The notes beneath the pieces were generated by a model. That model saw only the letters and a program-made list of their open reading frames with translations. It was not told the origin of the DNA and did no database searches. This document shows positions 7,924 to 16,054 of a DNA stretch of 64,000 nucleotides, one piece after another (position 1 is the first letter of the stretch; every line of letters begins with the position of its first letter). The position numbers and the translations under genes are program-made. Origin of the DNA: Streptomyces sp. SDr-06 (GTDB lineage Bacteria; Actinomycetota; Actinomycetes; Streptomycetales; Streptomycetaceae); contig NZ_QOLA01000012.1 in NCBI RefSeq assembly GCF_003324565.1, positions 176,322 to 240,321 on the forward strand, in the 5' to 3' direction.

Positions 7924-9552
7924 TCAGCCGACCTTGATCTGGTCGTAGACGGGGACGCTGAACGGGTTCAGCGCGACATGGGAGATACGGTCCGAGTAGC
8001 CGGCGCTGCCGTTCTGGTACCAGAGCGGAATGGCCGCCATCTGGTCCCGTACGACCCCCTCGGCCTGCTGGAAGTCGGCGACCGCCTTGGCCTTGTCCGT
8101 CTCGGCGTTGGCCTGGTCGACGAGCTTGTCGAAGTCGGCGTTGGTCCACTTGCCGTCGTTGGAGGAGGCGCCGGTGTAGTACAGCGGCTGGAGGAAGTTC
8201 TGGATCAGCGGGTAGTCCATCTGCCAGCCCGCCCGGAAGGGGCCGCTCATCTTGGACTGGGTGATCTGGCTGCGGAAGTCGGCGAAGGTGCCGACGGGTC
8301 CGCCGACGCACGCCCTGTCGTTGCCGAGCGCGTTGTTGACGCTGTTGCAGACCGCGTCGACCCACTCCTTGTGCGAGCCGGTGTCCGCGTTGTACGAGAT
8401 CTTCAGCTGCCCGCCGGGGATGCCGCCGCCCTCGGTGATGAGCTTCTTGGCCTCGGCCGGGTTGTAGGAGCAGGCATCCCCGCACAGCCCGGCCTGGTAG
8501 CCGCCGGCGGCGCCGAGGACCGGGGAGGTCCAGTCGGTGGCGGGGGTGCGCGTCTTCTGGAAGATGGTCTCGGTGATCTGCTGCCGGTTGATCGCCATGG
8601 AGATGCCCTTGCGCACCTTGGCCGCGTTCGGGGTGTTCCAGGCGGCGTCGTAGTACGGGAAGGCGAGCGTCTGGATGATGCCGGCCGGGGTGTTGATGTA
8701 CCGGTCGCCGAGGTCGGCCTTGACGTTCTTGAGCTGGGAGGCGGGCACGTCGTCGACGAGGTCGAGGTTGCCGGCCGTCAGGTCGGTGTAGGCGGTGTTG
8801 TTGTCGGTGTAGACCTTGAGGTCGATCCCGCCGTTCTGCGCCTTGTCGGGGCCCATGTACCCGGCCCACTTGCGCATCGACAGCTTGGAGCCCTTGGTGT
8901 ACGAGTCCACCGTGTACGGCCCGTTGCCGACGGGCTTGGACAGCCAGGCCGCGTGGTTGTCGAAGAAGGCCCTCGGCAGCGGGGCGAACGCGGGGTAGCC
9001 GAGGGTGTCGGGCCAGGTGGAGAACTTCTGGTTGAGCTTGACCGTGAAGGTCTTGTCGTCGACGACCTTGAGACCGGACATGGTGTCGGCGGACGCGCTG
9101 CCGCTCTTGGGGTGGATCTGGTCGTAGCCGTCGATGTAGGCGAACATCGAGGCGTTCTTCTGGTTGTTCTTCAGGTTCGCGCCGTAGTTCCAGGCGTCCA
9201 CGAAGGACTTGGCGGTGACCTTCTCCCCGTTGGAGAACGTCCACCCGTCCTTGAGGGTGATCTTGAAGTTCTCCGAGTCCGACGTCTCGATCTTGTCGGC
9301 GAGCATGTCCTTGGCCTCGCCGGTCTTCGGGTCGTACCGCTTGAGACCGCGCATCAGCATGTCGAGGACCTTGCCGCCCTGGACCTCGTTGGTGTTGGCG
9401 GGCTCCAGCGGGTTCTGCGGGTCGCCCCAGGAGGAGCTGACGATCCCATCGGCACCACCGCCGCCGCCGCTTCCCCCTCCACCGCAGGCCGTGGCCGCCA
9501 GGGCGACGACCACCGCAGCTGCGGCCCACTTGGCGTGCGTGGCTCCGCGCAT
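7924..9552 (-). CDS. Peptide-binding lipoprotein (family 5 solute-binding protein), operon B
   Basis: A 542-aa extracytoplasmic receptor. The N-terminus is a lipoprotein signal with positively charged MRGATHAKW, a hydrophobic core and the lipobox LAATAC, so Cys22 would be lipidated. The mature part has the family 5 layout with GKVLDMLMRGLKRYDPKTG near the start of the domain and the C-terminal DQMAAIPLWYQNG region. A perfect AGGAGG precedes the ATG. It is the first gene of the operon and delivers peptides to the permease pair encoded downstream. It is a paralogue of 13916-15553: both signal peptides begin MRGAT and share the sequence around the lipobox. Confidence 0.93.
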   Translation of the reverse strand: MRGATHAKWAAAAVVVALAATACGGGGSGGGGGADGIVSSSWGDPQNPLEPANTNEVQGGKVLDMLMRGLKRYDPKTGEAKDMLADKIETSDSENFKITLKDGWTFSNGEKVTAKSFVDAWNYGANLKNNQKNASMFAYIDGYDQIHPKSGSASADTMSGLKVVDDKTFTVKLNQKFSTWPDTLGYPAFAPLPRAFFDNHAAWLSKPVGNGPYTVDSYTKGSKLSMRKWAGYMGPDKAQNGGIDLKVYTDNNTAYTDLTAGNLDLVDDVPASQLKNVKADLGDRYINTPAGIIQTLAFPYYDAAWNTPNAAKVRKGISMAINRQQITETIFQKTRTPATDWTSPVLGAAGGYQAGLCGDACSYNPAEAKKLITEGGGIPGGQLKISYNADTGSHKEWVDAVCNSVNNALGNDRACVGGPVGTFADFRSQITQSKMSGPFRAGWQMDYPLIQNFLQPLYYTGASSNDGKWTNADFDKLVDQANAETDKAKAVADFQQAEGVVRDQMAAIPLWYQNGSAGYSDRISHVALNPFSVPVYDQIKVG

Positions 9553-9660
9553 GGAGTCCTCCTAGGGTTCCGCTTGAGTCCCAAGTCTCACTTAGGCCCA
9601 AATATCACCCCATGAGCGCAGATGCCGCACCTTTACCAGCGCCGTACGGGCGCACGAACG

Positions 9661-9699
9661 GGTGGGCCCGCGATTCCGGTCAGGAACCGCGGGCCCACC
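9661..9699 (-). terminator. Terminator of peptide transporter operon A
   Basis: A 17-bp inverted repeat (9661-9677 with 9683-9699, one mismatch, 5-nt loop) stands 15 bp after the stop of the operon A DppF-type gene and 109 bp upstream of the operon B binding-protein start. It should separate the two tandem operons. The remaining part of the 161-bp gap (9553-9660) presumably holds the operon B promoter; I could not pick -35/-10 boxes with confidence. Confidence 0.75.
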
Positions 9700-9713
9700 T
9701 GTTGGTGAACGCG

Positions 9714-10862
9714 TCAGGCCGCGCCGACCACGTCCTTCTCCTCGGCGAAGTGGCATGCCGACTCGTGCGCGACCGGGCTGTCCAGACCCTGGAAGCGCTC
9801 CGGGATCGCGAGCAGCGGGAGCTCGGTCGAGCAGCGGTCCTCCGCCTTCCAGCACCGGGTGCGGAAGCGGCAGCCCGACGGCGGGTTCGCGGGCGAGGGG
9901 ACGTCACCGGTGAGGATGATCCGCTCGCGGTGCTCGCGCGCATCGGGGTCGGGGACCGGAACGGCCGACAGCAGCGCCTGGGTGTAGGGGTGCGTCGGGT
10001 GCTCGTAGATCTGCTGGTCGGTGCCGATCTCGGCCATCTTGCCGAGGTACATCACGCCGACCCGGTCGGAGATGTGCCGCACGATCGACAGGTCGTGCGC
10101 GATGAACACGTACGACAGGTTGAACTCGTTCTGCAGCTTCTCCATCAGGTTGATCACCTGGGCCTGGACGGACACGTCCAGGGCGGAGACCGGCTCGTCG
10201 CAGATGATGATCTCGGGGTTCAGCGCGAGGCCGCGGGCGATGCCGATGCGCTGGCGCTGACCGCCGGAGAACTGGTGCGGGTACCGGTTGATGTACTCCG
10301 GGTTGAGGCCCACGACGTCCAGGAGCTCCTGGACCTTGCGGCGCCGGTCGCCCTTGGGAGCCACCTCGGGGTGGATCTCGTAGGGCTCCCCGATGATGTC
10401 GCCGACCGTCATGCGCGGGTTCAACGACGTGTACGGGTCCTGGAACACCATCTGGATGTTGCGGCGGACCGCCTTCAGCGCGCGCCCGGACAGCTTGGTG
10501 ATGTCCTGGCCCTTGTAGAAGACCTCGCCGGCGGTCGCCCGCTCCAGCGTCATGAGCAGCCGGGCGACGGTGGACTTGCCGCAGCCGGACTCGCCCACGA
10601 TGCCCAGGGTCTCGCCCTGGTACAGGTCGAAGGAGATCCCGTCGACGGCCTTGACCGCGCCGACCTGCTTCCTGAACAGGATGCCGCTGGTCAGCGGGAA
10701 GTGCTTGACCAGATTGCGGACCTGGAGGATCGGCTCGCCCCGGTCGACCGGCGCGTCGAGGATCGCCTCGACCTCACTGGTCGTGGAGGCGTCCGCCTTG
10801 ACGACGTCGGTGACGTTGGGGGTGGCGTCCACGGCCTCGTCCTTCTTGTCGAGCTCAGCCAT
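9714..10862 (-). CDS. Peptide ABC transporter ATPase (DppF/OppF type), operon A
   Basis: A 382-aa ATPase, about 40 residues longer at the N-terminus than its operon B paralogue because of an acidic, Asp/Thr-rich leader (MAELDKKDEAVDATPNVTD). Then follow Walker A GESGCGKS, signature HQFSGGQRQR, Walker B DEPVSALDVS and FIAHDLSIVR, and the C-terminal GCRFRTRCWKAEDRC motif. The ATG overlaps the upstream ATPase stop by 8 bp and has GGAAGGAGA before it. It is the last gene of operon A. Long stretches are identical to the gene at 3947-4978. Confidence 0.93.
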   Translation of the reverse strand: MAELDKKDEAVDATPNVTDVVKADASTTSEVEAILDAPVDRGEPILQVRNLVKHFPLTSGILFRKQVGAVKAVDGISFDLYQGETLGIVGESGCGKSTVARLLMTLERATAGEVFYKGQDITKLSGRALKAVRRNIQMVFQDPYTSLNPRMTVGDIIGEPYEIHPEVAPKGDRRRKVQELLDVVGLNPEYINRYPHQFSGGQRQRIGIARGLALNPEIIICDEPVSALDVSVQAQVINLMEKLQNEFNLSYVFIAHDLSIVRHISDRVGVMYLGKMAEIGTDQQIYEHPTHPYTQALLSAVPVPDPDAREHRERIILTGDVPSPANPPSGCRFRTRCWKAEDRCSTELPLLAIPERFQGLDSPVAHESACHFAEEKDVVGAA

Positions 10863-11913
10863 GGATCGTCTCCTTCCAGAAGTGGCAGGCGCTGCCGCGG
10901 CCGACCAGATCGGTGCCGTCCTGCTCGGTCACCGGCAGCAGGGCCGGGACCTCCTCGCGGCAGATGTCCTGCGCCTGCGGGCAGCGCGGGTTGAAGGCGC
11001 AACCGGTCGGGATCTTCAGGAGGTTGGGCGGCAGCCCCTTGATCGCGTACAGCTCCTGGCCCTTCTGGTCCAGGCGCGGGATCGAGGCGAGCAGTCCCTT
11101 GGTGTACGGGTGCGCGGGGCGCTTGTAGATCTCGTGCACCGGGGCCTGCTCGACGATGCGGCCCGCGTACATCACCGCGATCTTGTCCGCGACGTCGGCC
11201 ACCACGCCGAGGTCGTGGGTGATCAGGATCAGGCCCATGTTGTACTCGCGCTGCAACTCCGCGAGCAGGTCCATGACCTGGGCCTGGACGGTCACGTCGA
11301 GCGCGGTGGTCGGCTCGTCCGCGATGATCAGGTCCGGCTCCAGGGCGAGCGCCATCGCGATCATGATGCGCTGGCGCATGCCGCCGGAGAACTGGTGGGG
11401 GTAGTCGGTGACCCGGGCCTTGGCGGCCGGGATCTTGACCTTGTCCATCAGCTCGATGGCCTTGAGCTTGGCGTCCTTGCGGGACAGCCCCTGGTGCACC
11501 TGGAACATCTCGCCGAGCTGGTAGCCGACGTTCAGCACCGGGTTGAGCGCGGAGAGCGCGTCCTGGAAGATCATCGCGATCTTCCGGCCACGGATCTTGC
11601 GGCGCTCCTCGTTGGACATCTTGAGCATGTCCTGGCCGTGGAAGAGGATCTCGCCCTGCGGGATCTTCCCCGGCGGCATGTCGAGGATGCCCATGATCGC
11701 CTGGGCGGTCACGGACTTGCCGGAGCCGGACTCGCCGAGCACGGCGAGCGTCTCGCCCGCGTTCACCGAGTAGTTGACACCGTTGACCGCCTTGGCCACG
11801 CCCTCTCGGGTGTGGAACTCCACGTGCAGGTCACGGACTTCGAGCAGCGCGGCGGACTCGTCCCCGTTGGGACGCTGGGCCGGAACGTCGAGGGTCTTGT
11901 CGATGATGGTCAC
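10855..11913 (-). CDS. Peptide ABC transporter ATPase (DppD/OppD type), operon A
   Basis: A 352-aa nucleotide-binding subunit. A GTG start at 11913 is chosen because GAGGAGGG lies 5 nt upstream and the gene then begins 11 bp after the DppC-type stop; the frame is open further upstream but would run deep into that gene. Motifs: GESGSGKS, HQFSGGMRQR, DEPTTALDVT, ITHDLGVVAD and the C-terminal GCAFNPRCPQAQDIC. Compared with the operon B copy it has an extra 20-residue N-terminal leader. Confidence 0.92.
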   Translation of the reverse strand: MTIIDKTLDVPAQRPNGDESAALLEVRDLHVEFHTREGVAKAVNGVNYSVNAGETLAVLGESGSGKSVTAQAIMGILDMPPGKIPQGEILFHGQDMLKMSNEERRKIRGRKIAMIFQDALSALNPVLNVGYQLGEMFQVHQGLSRKDAKLKAIELMDKVKIPAAKARVTDYPHQFSGGMRQRIMIAMALALEPDLIIADEPTTALDVTVQAQVMDLLAELQREYNMGLILITHDLGVVADVADKIAVMYAGRIVEQAPVHEIYKRPAHPYTKGLLASIPRLDQKGQELYAIKGLPPNLLKIPTGCAFNPRCPQAQDICREEVPALLPVTEQDGTDLVGRGSACHFWKETIHG

Positions 11914-11924
11914 GTACGCCCTCC

Positions 11925-12860
11925 TCAGCGCAGCTTGGGGTCGAGGGCGTCGCGCACCGCGTCGCCGAGCATGATGAACGCGAGAACGGTGAGGCTCAGC
12001 ATGCCCGCGGGGAAGAACAGTGCGTGCGGGGCCGTGCGGATCACGCGCTGGGCCGACGAGATGTCGATGCCCCAGCTGATCGTCGGGTCCTGCAGACCGA
12101 TGCCGAGGTAGCTCAGCGTCGCCTCGGCGCCGATGTAGCCGCCGAGCGCGATCGTGGCGACCACGATCACCGGGGCGACCGCGTTCGGCAGGATGTGCCG
12201 GAGCATGATCCGGAAGGTGCCGGCACCGAGCGCACGGGCCGCGGTGACGTAGTCGGCGGCCTTCGCGGTGATGACGGCGCCGCGCATGACACGGGTCATC
12301 TGCGTCCAGCCGAGCACCGCGAGGGCGAACACCACGGTCCACACGGTGCGGTTGGTGAACGCGTTGAGGATCACCAGCGAACCGAGGAGCAGCGGGATGC
12401 CGAAGAAGATGTCGGTGACGCGCGAGAGCACGGTGTCGACCCAGCCCCCGAAGTAACCGGCGATCATGCCGGTGATGCCACCGACGATGGTGACCGCGGC
12501 GGTCACGCAGATGCCGACGGTGATCGAGGCCCGGGCGCCGTAGAGCGTACGGGCGTAGATGCTGCGGCCCTGACCGTCGTACCCGAACCAGTCCGGCTGG
12601 AACAGGTGGCCCCAGTTCGGCGTGGTCAGGTAGTGGTTGCGCAGGTCACCGGCGCGCGGGTCCACCGAGGTGAACAGGCTCGGCGCGATGGAGATCGCGA
12701 TGAGCAGCACGATGAGCAGCGCCGACAGGATGAAGACCGGGCGGCGGCGCAGGTCGCCCCACGCGTCCGACCAGAGGCTGCGCGGCTTGTCGACCTGGTC
12801 GGCCGGGGCGTTTACGGCCGCCGATCCGGGGACCGAGGTCTTCTCGATGGTGTCAGGCAT
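11925..12860 (-). CDS. Peptide ABC transporter permease (DppC/OppC type), operon A
   Basis: A 311-aa membrane subunit with the same SLWSDAWGDLRRRPVFILS entry into helix 1 as its operon B paralogue, the EAA loop (ADYVTAARALGAGTFRIMLRHILPN) and the C-terminal FIMLGDAVRDALDPKLR. The periplasmic loop after helix 1 is longer than in operon B. The ATG overlaps the stop of the DppB-type gene by 8 bp, so it is translationally coupled. Confidence 0.93.
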   Translation of the reverse strand: MPDTIEKTSVPGSAAVNAPADQVDKPRSLWSDAWGDLRRRPVFILSALLIVLLIAISIAPSLFTSVDPRAGDLRNHYLTTPNWGHLFQPDWFGYDGQGRSIYARTLYGARASITVGICVTAAVTIVGGITGMIAGYFGGWVDTVLSRVTDIFFGIPLLLGSLVILNAFTNRTVWTVVFALAVLGWTQMTRVMRGAVITAKAADYVTAARALGAGTFRIMLRHILPNAVAPVIVVATIALGGYIGAEATLSYLGIGLQDPTISWGIDISSAQRVIRTAPHALFFPAGMLSLTVLAFIMLGDAVRDALDPKLR

Positions 12861-13779
12861 ACCGGATCCTCGGGTCCAGGACCGCGTAGAGCAGGTCGAC
12901 GATCAGGCTGGAGAGGAGGTAGACGACGACCAGGACGGTCACGAAACCGACCACCGTCGCACCTTCCTTGCCGTTGATGGCGCGGTAGAGCGCGTTTCCG
13001 ACACCCTGCACGTTGAAGATGCCCTCGGTGACGATCGCGCCGCCCATCAGGGCGCCGAGGTCGGTTCCGAGGAAGGTCACCACCGGGATCAGCGAGTTGC
13101 GCAGCAGGTGGCGGGTGATGATGCGGCTCTTGGGCAGACCCTTGGCGACGGCGGTGCGGATGTAGTCCGCGCGCAGGTTCTCGACGATCGAGGTGCGCGA
13201 GAGCCGGGCCACGTAGGCGAGCGACAGCGAACCGAGCACGATCGCCGGAAGCATCAACTGGCTGAGGTCCATGGAGTCCTGGACGGTCGGCGTGACCCAT
13301 CCGAGACCGTCCGCGAAGATCGCCTGGAAGACGTAGGCCAGGACGAAGATCGGCACGGAGATCACCAGGAGGGTGATGACGAGGACGAGCTTGTCCATGA
13401 GCTTGTTGCGGCGCAGGCCGGACAGCACGCCGAGCAGCACGCCGAGGACGAGCTCGATGCCGAACGCCATGAGCGCGAGCCGGACCGTGACCGGCAGGGC
13501 CTCGCTCATCACGTCGGTGACCTTGCGGCCCGACATCGTCATGCCGAAGTCGAAGTGGGCCAGGTTGGACAGGTAGTCCCAGTACTGCTTCCACAGCGGC
13601 TGGTCCAGGCCCAGTTGGTGCTTGATGGCGGCGAGCTGGGCGGGGTCTGCCGCTTTGTCGCCCCACATGGCTCTGACGGGGTCGCCCGGCAGGGCGTACA
13701 CCATCAGGAAGATGAGCAGGGTCGTCCCGAGGAATACCGGGATCATCTGGAGCAGTCGCCTCGCGACATAACGCCCCAT
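12853..13779 (-). CDS. Peptide ABC transporter permease (DppB/OppB type), operon A
   Basis: A 308-aa membrane subunit beginning MGRYVARRLLQMIPVFLG and ending LLYAVLDPRIRYA. The EAA loop (ADYIRTAVAKGLPKSRIITRH) is close to that of the operon B copy. GGAGG lies just before the ATG. It lacks the CxxxxC pair seen in the loop of the operon B permease. The upstream neighbour is the binding-protein gene, separated by 136 bp with a strong hairpin. Confidence 0.93.
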   Translation of the reverse strand: MGRYVARRLLQMIPVFLGTTLLIFLMVYALPGDPVRAMWGDKAADPAQLAAIKHQLGLDQPLWKQYWDYLSNLAHFDFGMTMSGRKVTDVMSEALPVTVRLALMAFGIELVLGVLLGVLSGLRRNKLMDKLVLVITLLVISVPIFVLAYVFQAIFADGLGWVTPTVQDSMDLSQLMLPAIVLGSLSLAYVARLSRTSIVENLRADYIRTAVAKGLPKSRIITRHLLRNSLIPVVTFLGTDLGALMGGAIVTEGIFNVQGVGNALYRAINGKEGATVVGFVTVLVVVYLLSSLIVDLLYAVLDPRIRYA

Positions 13780-13810
13780 GGTGCCTCCATAGATGGGGTC
13801 GGCGCGACGG

Positions 13811-13854
13811 CGGCCGGACCGCTCCCCTCAAGGGTAGAGGGGAGCGACCGGCCG
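13811..13854 (-). terminator. Intercistronic hairpin after the operon A binding-protein gene
   Basis: A long interrupted stem: CGGCCGG (13811-13817) pairs with 13848-13854, and CGCTCCCCTC (13820-13829) with GAGGGGAGCG (13837-13846), around a 7-nt loop. It lies between the binding-protein stop and the DppB-type start, the same place as the hairpins at 453-487 and 7881-7916. Confidence 0.75.
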
Positions 13855-13915
13855 CGTCTTCACTGTGCCTGCCCCGCGATTGCGGAGCTTGGGGGTGGGC
13901 CGGATGCCGACCTGG

Positions 13916-15553
13916 TTACTTCTTCTTGACCTCGACCTGGGTGAACACCGGGTCACCGAAGGAGTCGTACTTCACGTTCTGGACCTTGTTCGACCAGCCG
14001 GCGTTGGTCTTGTAGTACCAGAGCGGGATGGACGGCATGTCCTTGGCGAGCACGCCCTCGGCCTGCTGGTACAGCGCCACGGTCTGGTCGACGTTGGTCG
14101 CCTTGTCGGCGTCCTTCGAGAACTTGTCGAACTCCGGGCTGGAGTACAGCGAGTCGTTCGCCGAGGCGCCCGTGCCGTAGATGTCGCGCAGGAAGTTGGC
14201 GTTCAGCGGGTAGTCCTGCTGCCACGCCGACCGCATGATGCTGGTGACCTTGTGACCGTCGATCAGGTCACGCGCGGTCTTGAAGTCGGGCTTCGGGTCG
14301 CCGGTGCACTCGACGCCGGTGGCCTGGCGGATGGAGTTGCAGACCGCGTCCACCCACTCCTTGTGACCGCCGTCGGCGTTGTAGAGGATGGTGACCTTGT
14401 TGTTGGGAACGCCACCGCCCGCGGCGATGAGCTCCTTGGCCTTGGCCGGGTTGTACGTGCAGGCGTCGCCACAGGCGCCCTGCTTGTAGCCGGCGACACC
14501 CGGGGCGACCCAGCTGTCGGCGGGCTGACGCGAACCCTGGAGCACCGTCTTGGTGATGGTGTCGCGGTCGATCGCCATCGAGAGACCCTGGCGGACCTTG
14601 GCCTTCTCGGGGGCCTTCCAGCCGGCGTCGTACATGGCGAAGGCGATGGAGGTGATGCCACCCATCGGCTGGTCGACGGCGCGGTTGCCGAGGTCCGCCT
14701 TGTACTTCGGGAGGTCGGTCGGGTCGACCTGGTCCAGCACGTCCAGGGTGTCCGAGGTGAGCTCCTTGTAGGCAGCCTCGGCCTGGGTGTAGTTCTTGAA
14801 GACGATGCCGCCGTTCTTCGGCTTGTCGTCGCCCTTGTAGCCGGCGTACGCCTTCAGCGTGACGGCCTTGTTGTGCTCCCAGCTGACGAACTGGTAAGGG
14901 CCGTTGCCGATCGGGGACTCGCCGTACTTCTTCGGGTCGGTGAAGAAGGCCTTCGGCAGCGGCGAGAAGGCCGTGTAGCCGAGCTTGTACGGGAAGTACG
15001 AGACCGGGGCGGTCAGGTCGATCTGGATCGTCTTGTCGTCGATCGCCTTCAGACCGGACATCTTGTCGGTCGTCGGGTCGCCCTTGCCCTTCTCGGGGTG
15101 GACGTCGGTGTAACCGGCGATGTCCGAGAACCAGTTGGAGTTGACCTGGTTGTTCTTGGTGTTGGCCGACCAGTTCCACGAGTCCACGAAGGACGAGGCG
15201 GTCACCGGGGTGCCGTCGTGGAAGGTCCAGCCGGACTTGATGGTGATCTTGTAGTGCTGGGAGTCAGTGGTCTCGATCTTCTCGGCCATCTGGTTCCGCA
15301 GCTTGCCCGTCGTCGGGTCGTAGTCCGTCAGCCCGCGGAACAGGTTCTTGACGATACGGCCGCCGCCGACCTCCATCGCGTTGGCCGGCTGCAACGGGTG
15401 CTGCGGCTCGCTGCTCTGGTAGCTGTAGACGCCCTGGGCGTCCACCGCGGCCTTCGCATCGGAGCCGGAGCCGCTGCCGCCACCGCAAGCGGTGGCGCCC
15501 AGGGCGATGATTGCCGCTCCCGCGACCCACTTGGCGCTCGTAGCACCACGCAT
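13916..15553 (-). CDS. Peptide-binding lipoprotein (family 5 solute-binding protein), operon A
   Basis: A 545-aa solute receptor and first gene of operon A. The ATG at 15553 is preceded by GAGGAGG; an in-frame upstream start 10 codons earlier is less likely because the ribosome site lies between the two. The signal peptide MRGATSAKWVAGAAIIALG is followed by the lipobox ATAC. The mature domain shows VKNLFRGLTDYDPTTGKLR and ends in DMPSIPLWYYKTN. It belongs to the same family as 7924-9552 but is clearly diverged in the ligand-binding lobes, which suggests a different peptide spectrum (inference). Confidence 0.93.
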   Translation of the reverse strand: MRGATSAKWVAGAAIIALGATACGGGSGSGSDAKAAVDAQGVYSYQSSEPQHPLQPANAMEVGGGRIVKNLFRGLTDYDPTTGKLRNQMAEKIETTDSQHYKITIKSGWTFHDGTPVTASSFVDSWNWSANTKNNQVNSNWFSDIAGYTDVHPEKGKGDPTTDKMSGLKAIDDKTIQIDLTAPVSYFPYKLGYTAFSPLPKAFFTDPKKYGESPIGNGPYQFVSWEHNKAVTLKAYAGYKGDDKPKNGGIVFKNYTQAEAAYKELTSDTLDVLDQVDPTDLPKYKADLGNRAVDQPMGGITSIAFAMYDAGWKAPEKAKVRQGLSMAIDRDTITKTVLQGSRQPADSWVAPGVAGYKQGACGDACTYNPAKAKELIAAGGGVPNNKVTILYNADGGHKEWVDAVCNSIRQATGVECTGDPKPDFKTARDLIDGHKVTSIMRSAWQQDYPLNANFLRDIYGTGASANDSLYSSPEFDKFSKDADKATNVDQTVALYQQAEGVLAKDMPSIPLWYYKTNAGWSNKVQNVKYDSFGDPVFTQVEVKKK

Positions 15554-16001
15554 GGGTTTCCTCCTCATGAGTCCACTTGTCACTACAAGAGGGGTACTTC
15601 TACGCGCGCTGACACCCCTGACAGCGCTCTGACGTCAAGTACCCCGAGTGTGCTCGTGAGTCGGCACTCCCCACAGTGCGTGACCCATTGACCCGAGCTC
15701 AATGGAGCCAACTATTAAGTACGGCCGGGCTGTAAACCACACTTAAAGGGTCTCGTTTTGACAACATCAGTACCGGTCAACGGCCCGAAATCCGGACAAA
15801 ATGAGCACAGACAGACACACCCGAAACGGACCGTTAACACATCTTCCGGAGAGCGACGGTCGATATCCGAACAGCGTGCCGGTTAAAACAACTTGACCGT
15901 AGAGGGCTTCCGGCACCGTTCACCGAGCTCTTTGACGGTCCTTTGAACTTGATCACCCGCACGTGCGCCCGGCGCCGCCCGGACCCGGCGCCAACGCCGA
16001 A
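15554..16001. other. Intergenic region upstream of operon A
   Basis: This 448-bp gap is noticeably less GC-rich than its surroundings between about 15690 and 15910 (for example CAACTATTAAGTACGG, ACACTTAAAGGG, GTTTTGACAACATCAG). Such AT-rich stretches upstream of a peptide-binding gene are likely to hold the operon A promoter and regulator sites. I see no open frame worth calling and no clear -35/-10 pair in the correct strand. Confidence 0.5.
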
Positions 16002-16034
16002 GGCCCGGCCCCGCGGAGTTCGCGGAACCGGGCC
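16002..16034 (-). terminator. typA terminator hairpin
   Basis: GGCCCGG (16002-16008) pairs with CCGGGCC (16028-16034) and CCGCG with CGCGG inside, with a 2x2 internal loop and a 5-nt apical loop. It begins 21 bp after the typA stop codon and has no T tract. Confidence 0.7.
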
Positions 16035-16054
16035 CTCAGGGCGTACGGGGTGCG

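Noticed and set aside
9612..10994. Plus-strand frame covering operon A ATPase genes, and similar frames opposite other transporter genes
   Set aside because: Shadow of the ATPase genes; the translation is low-complexity and the true coding strand has Walker and signature motifs.
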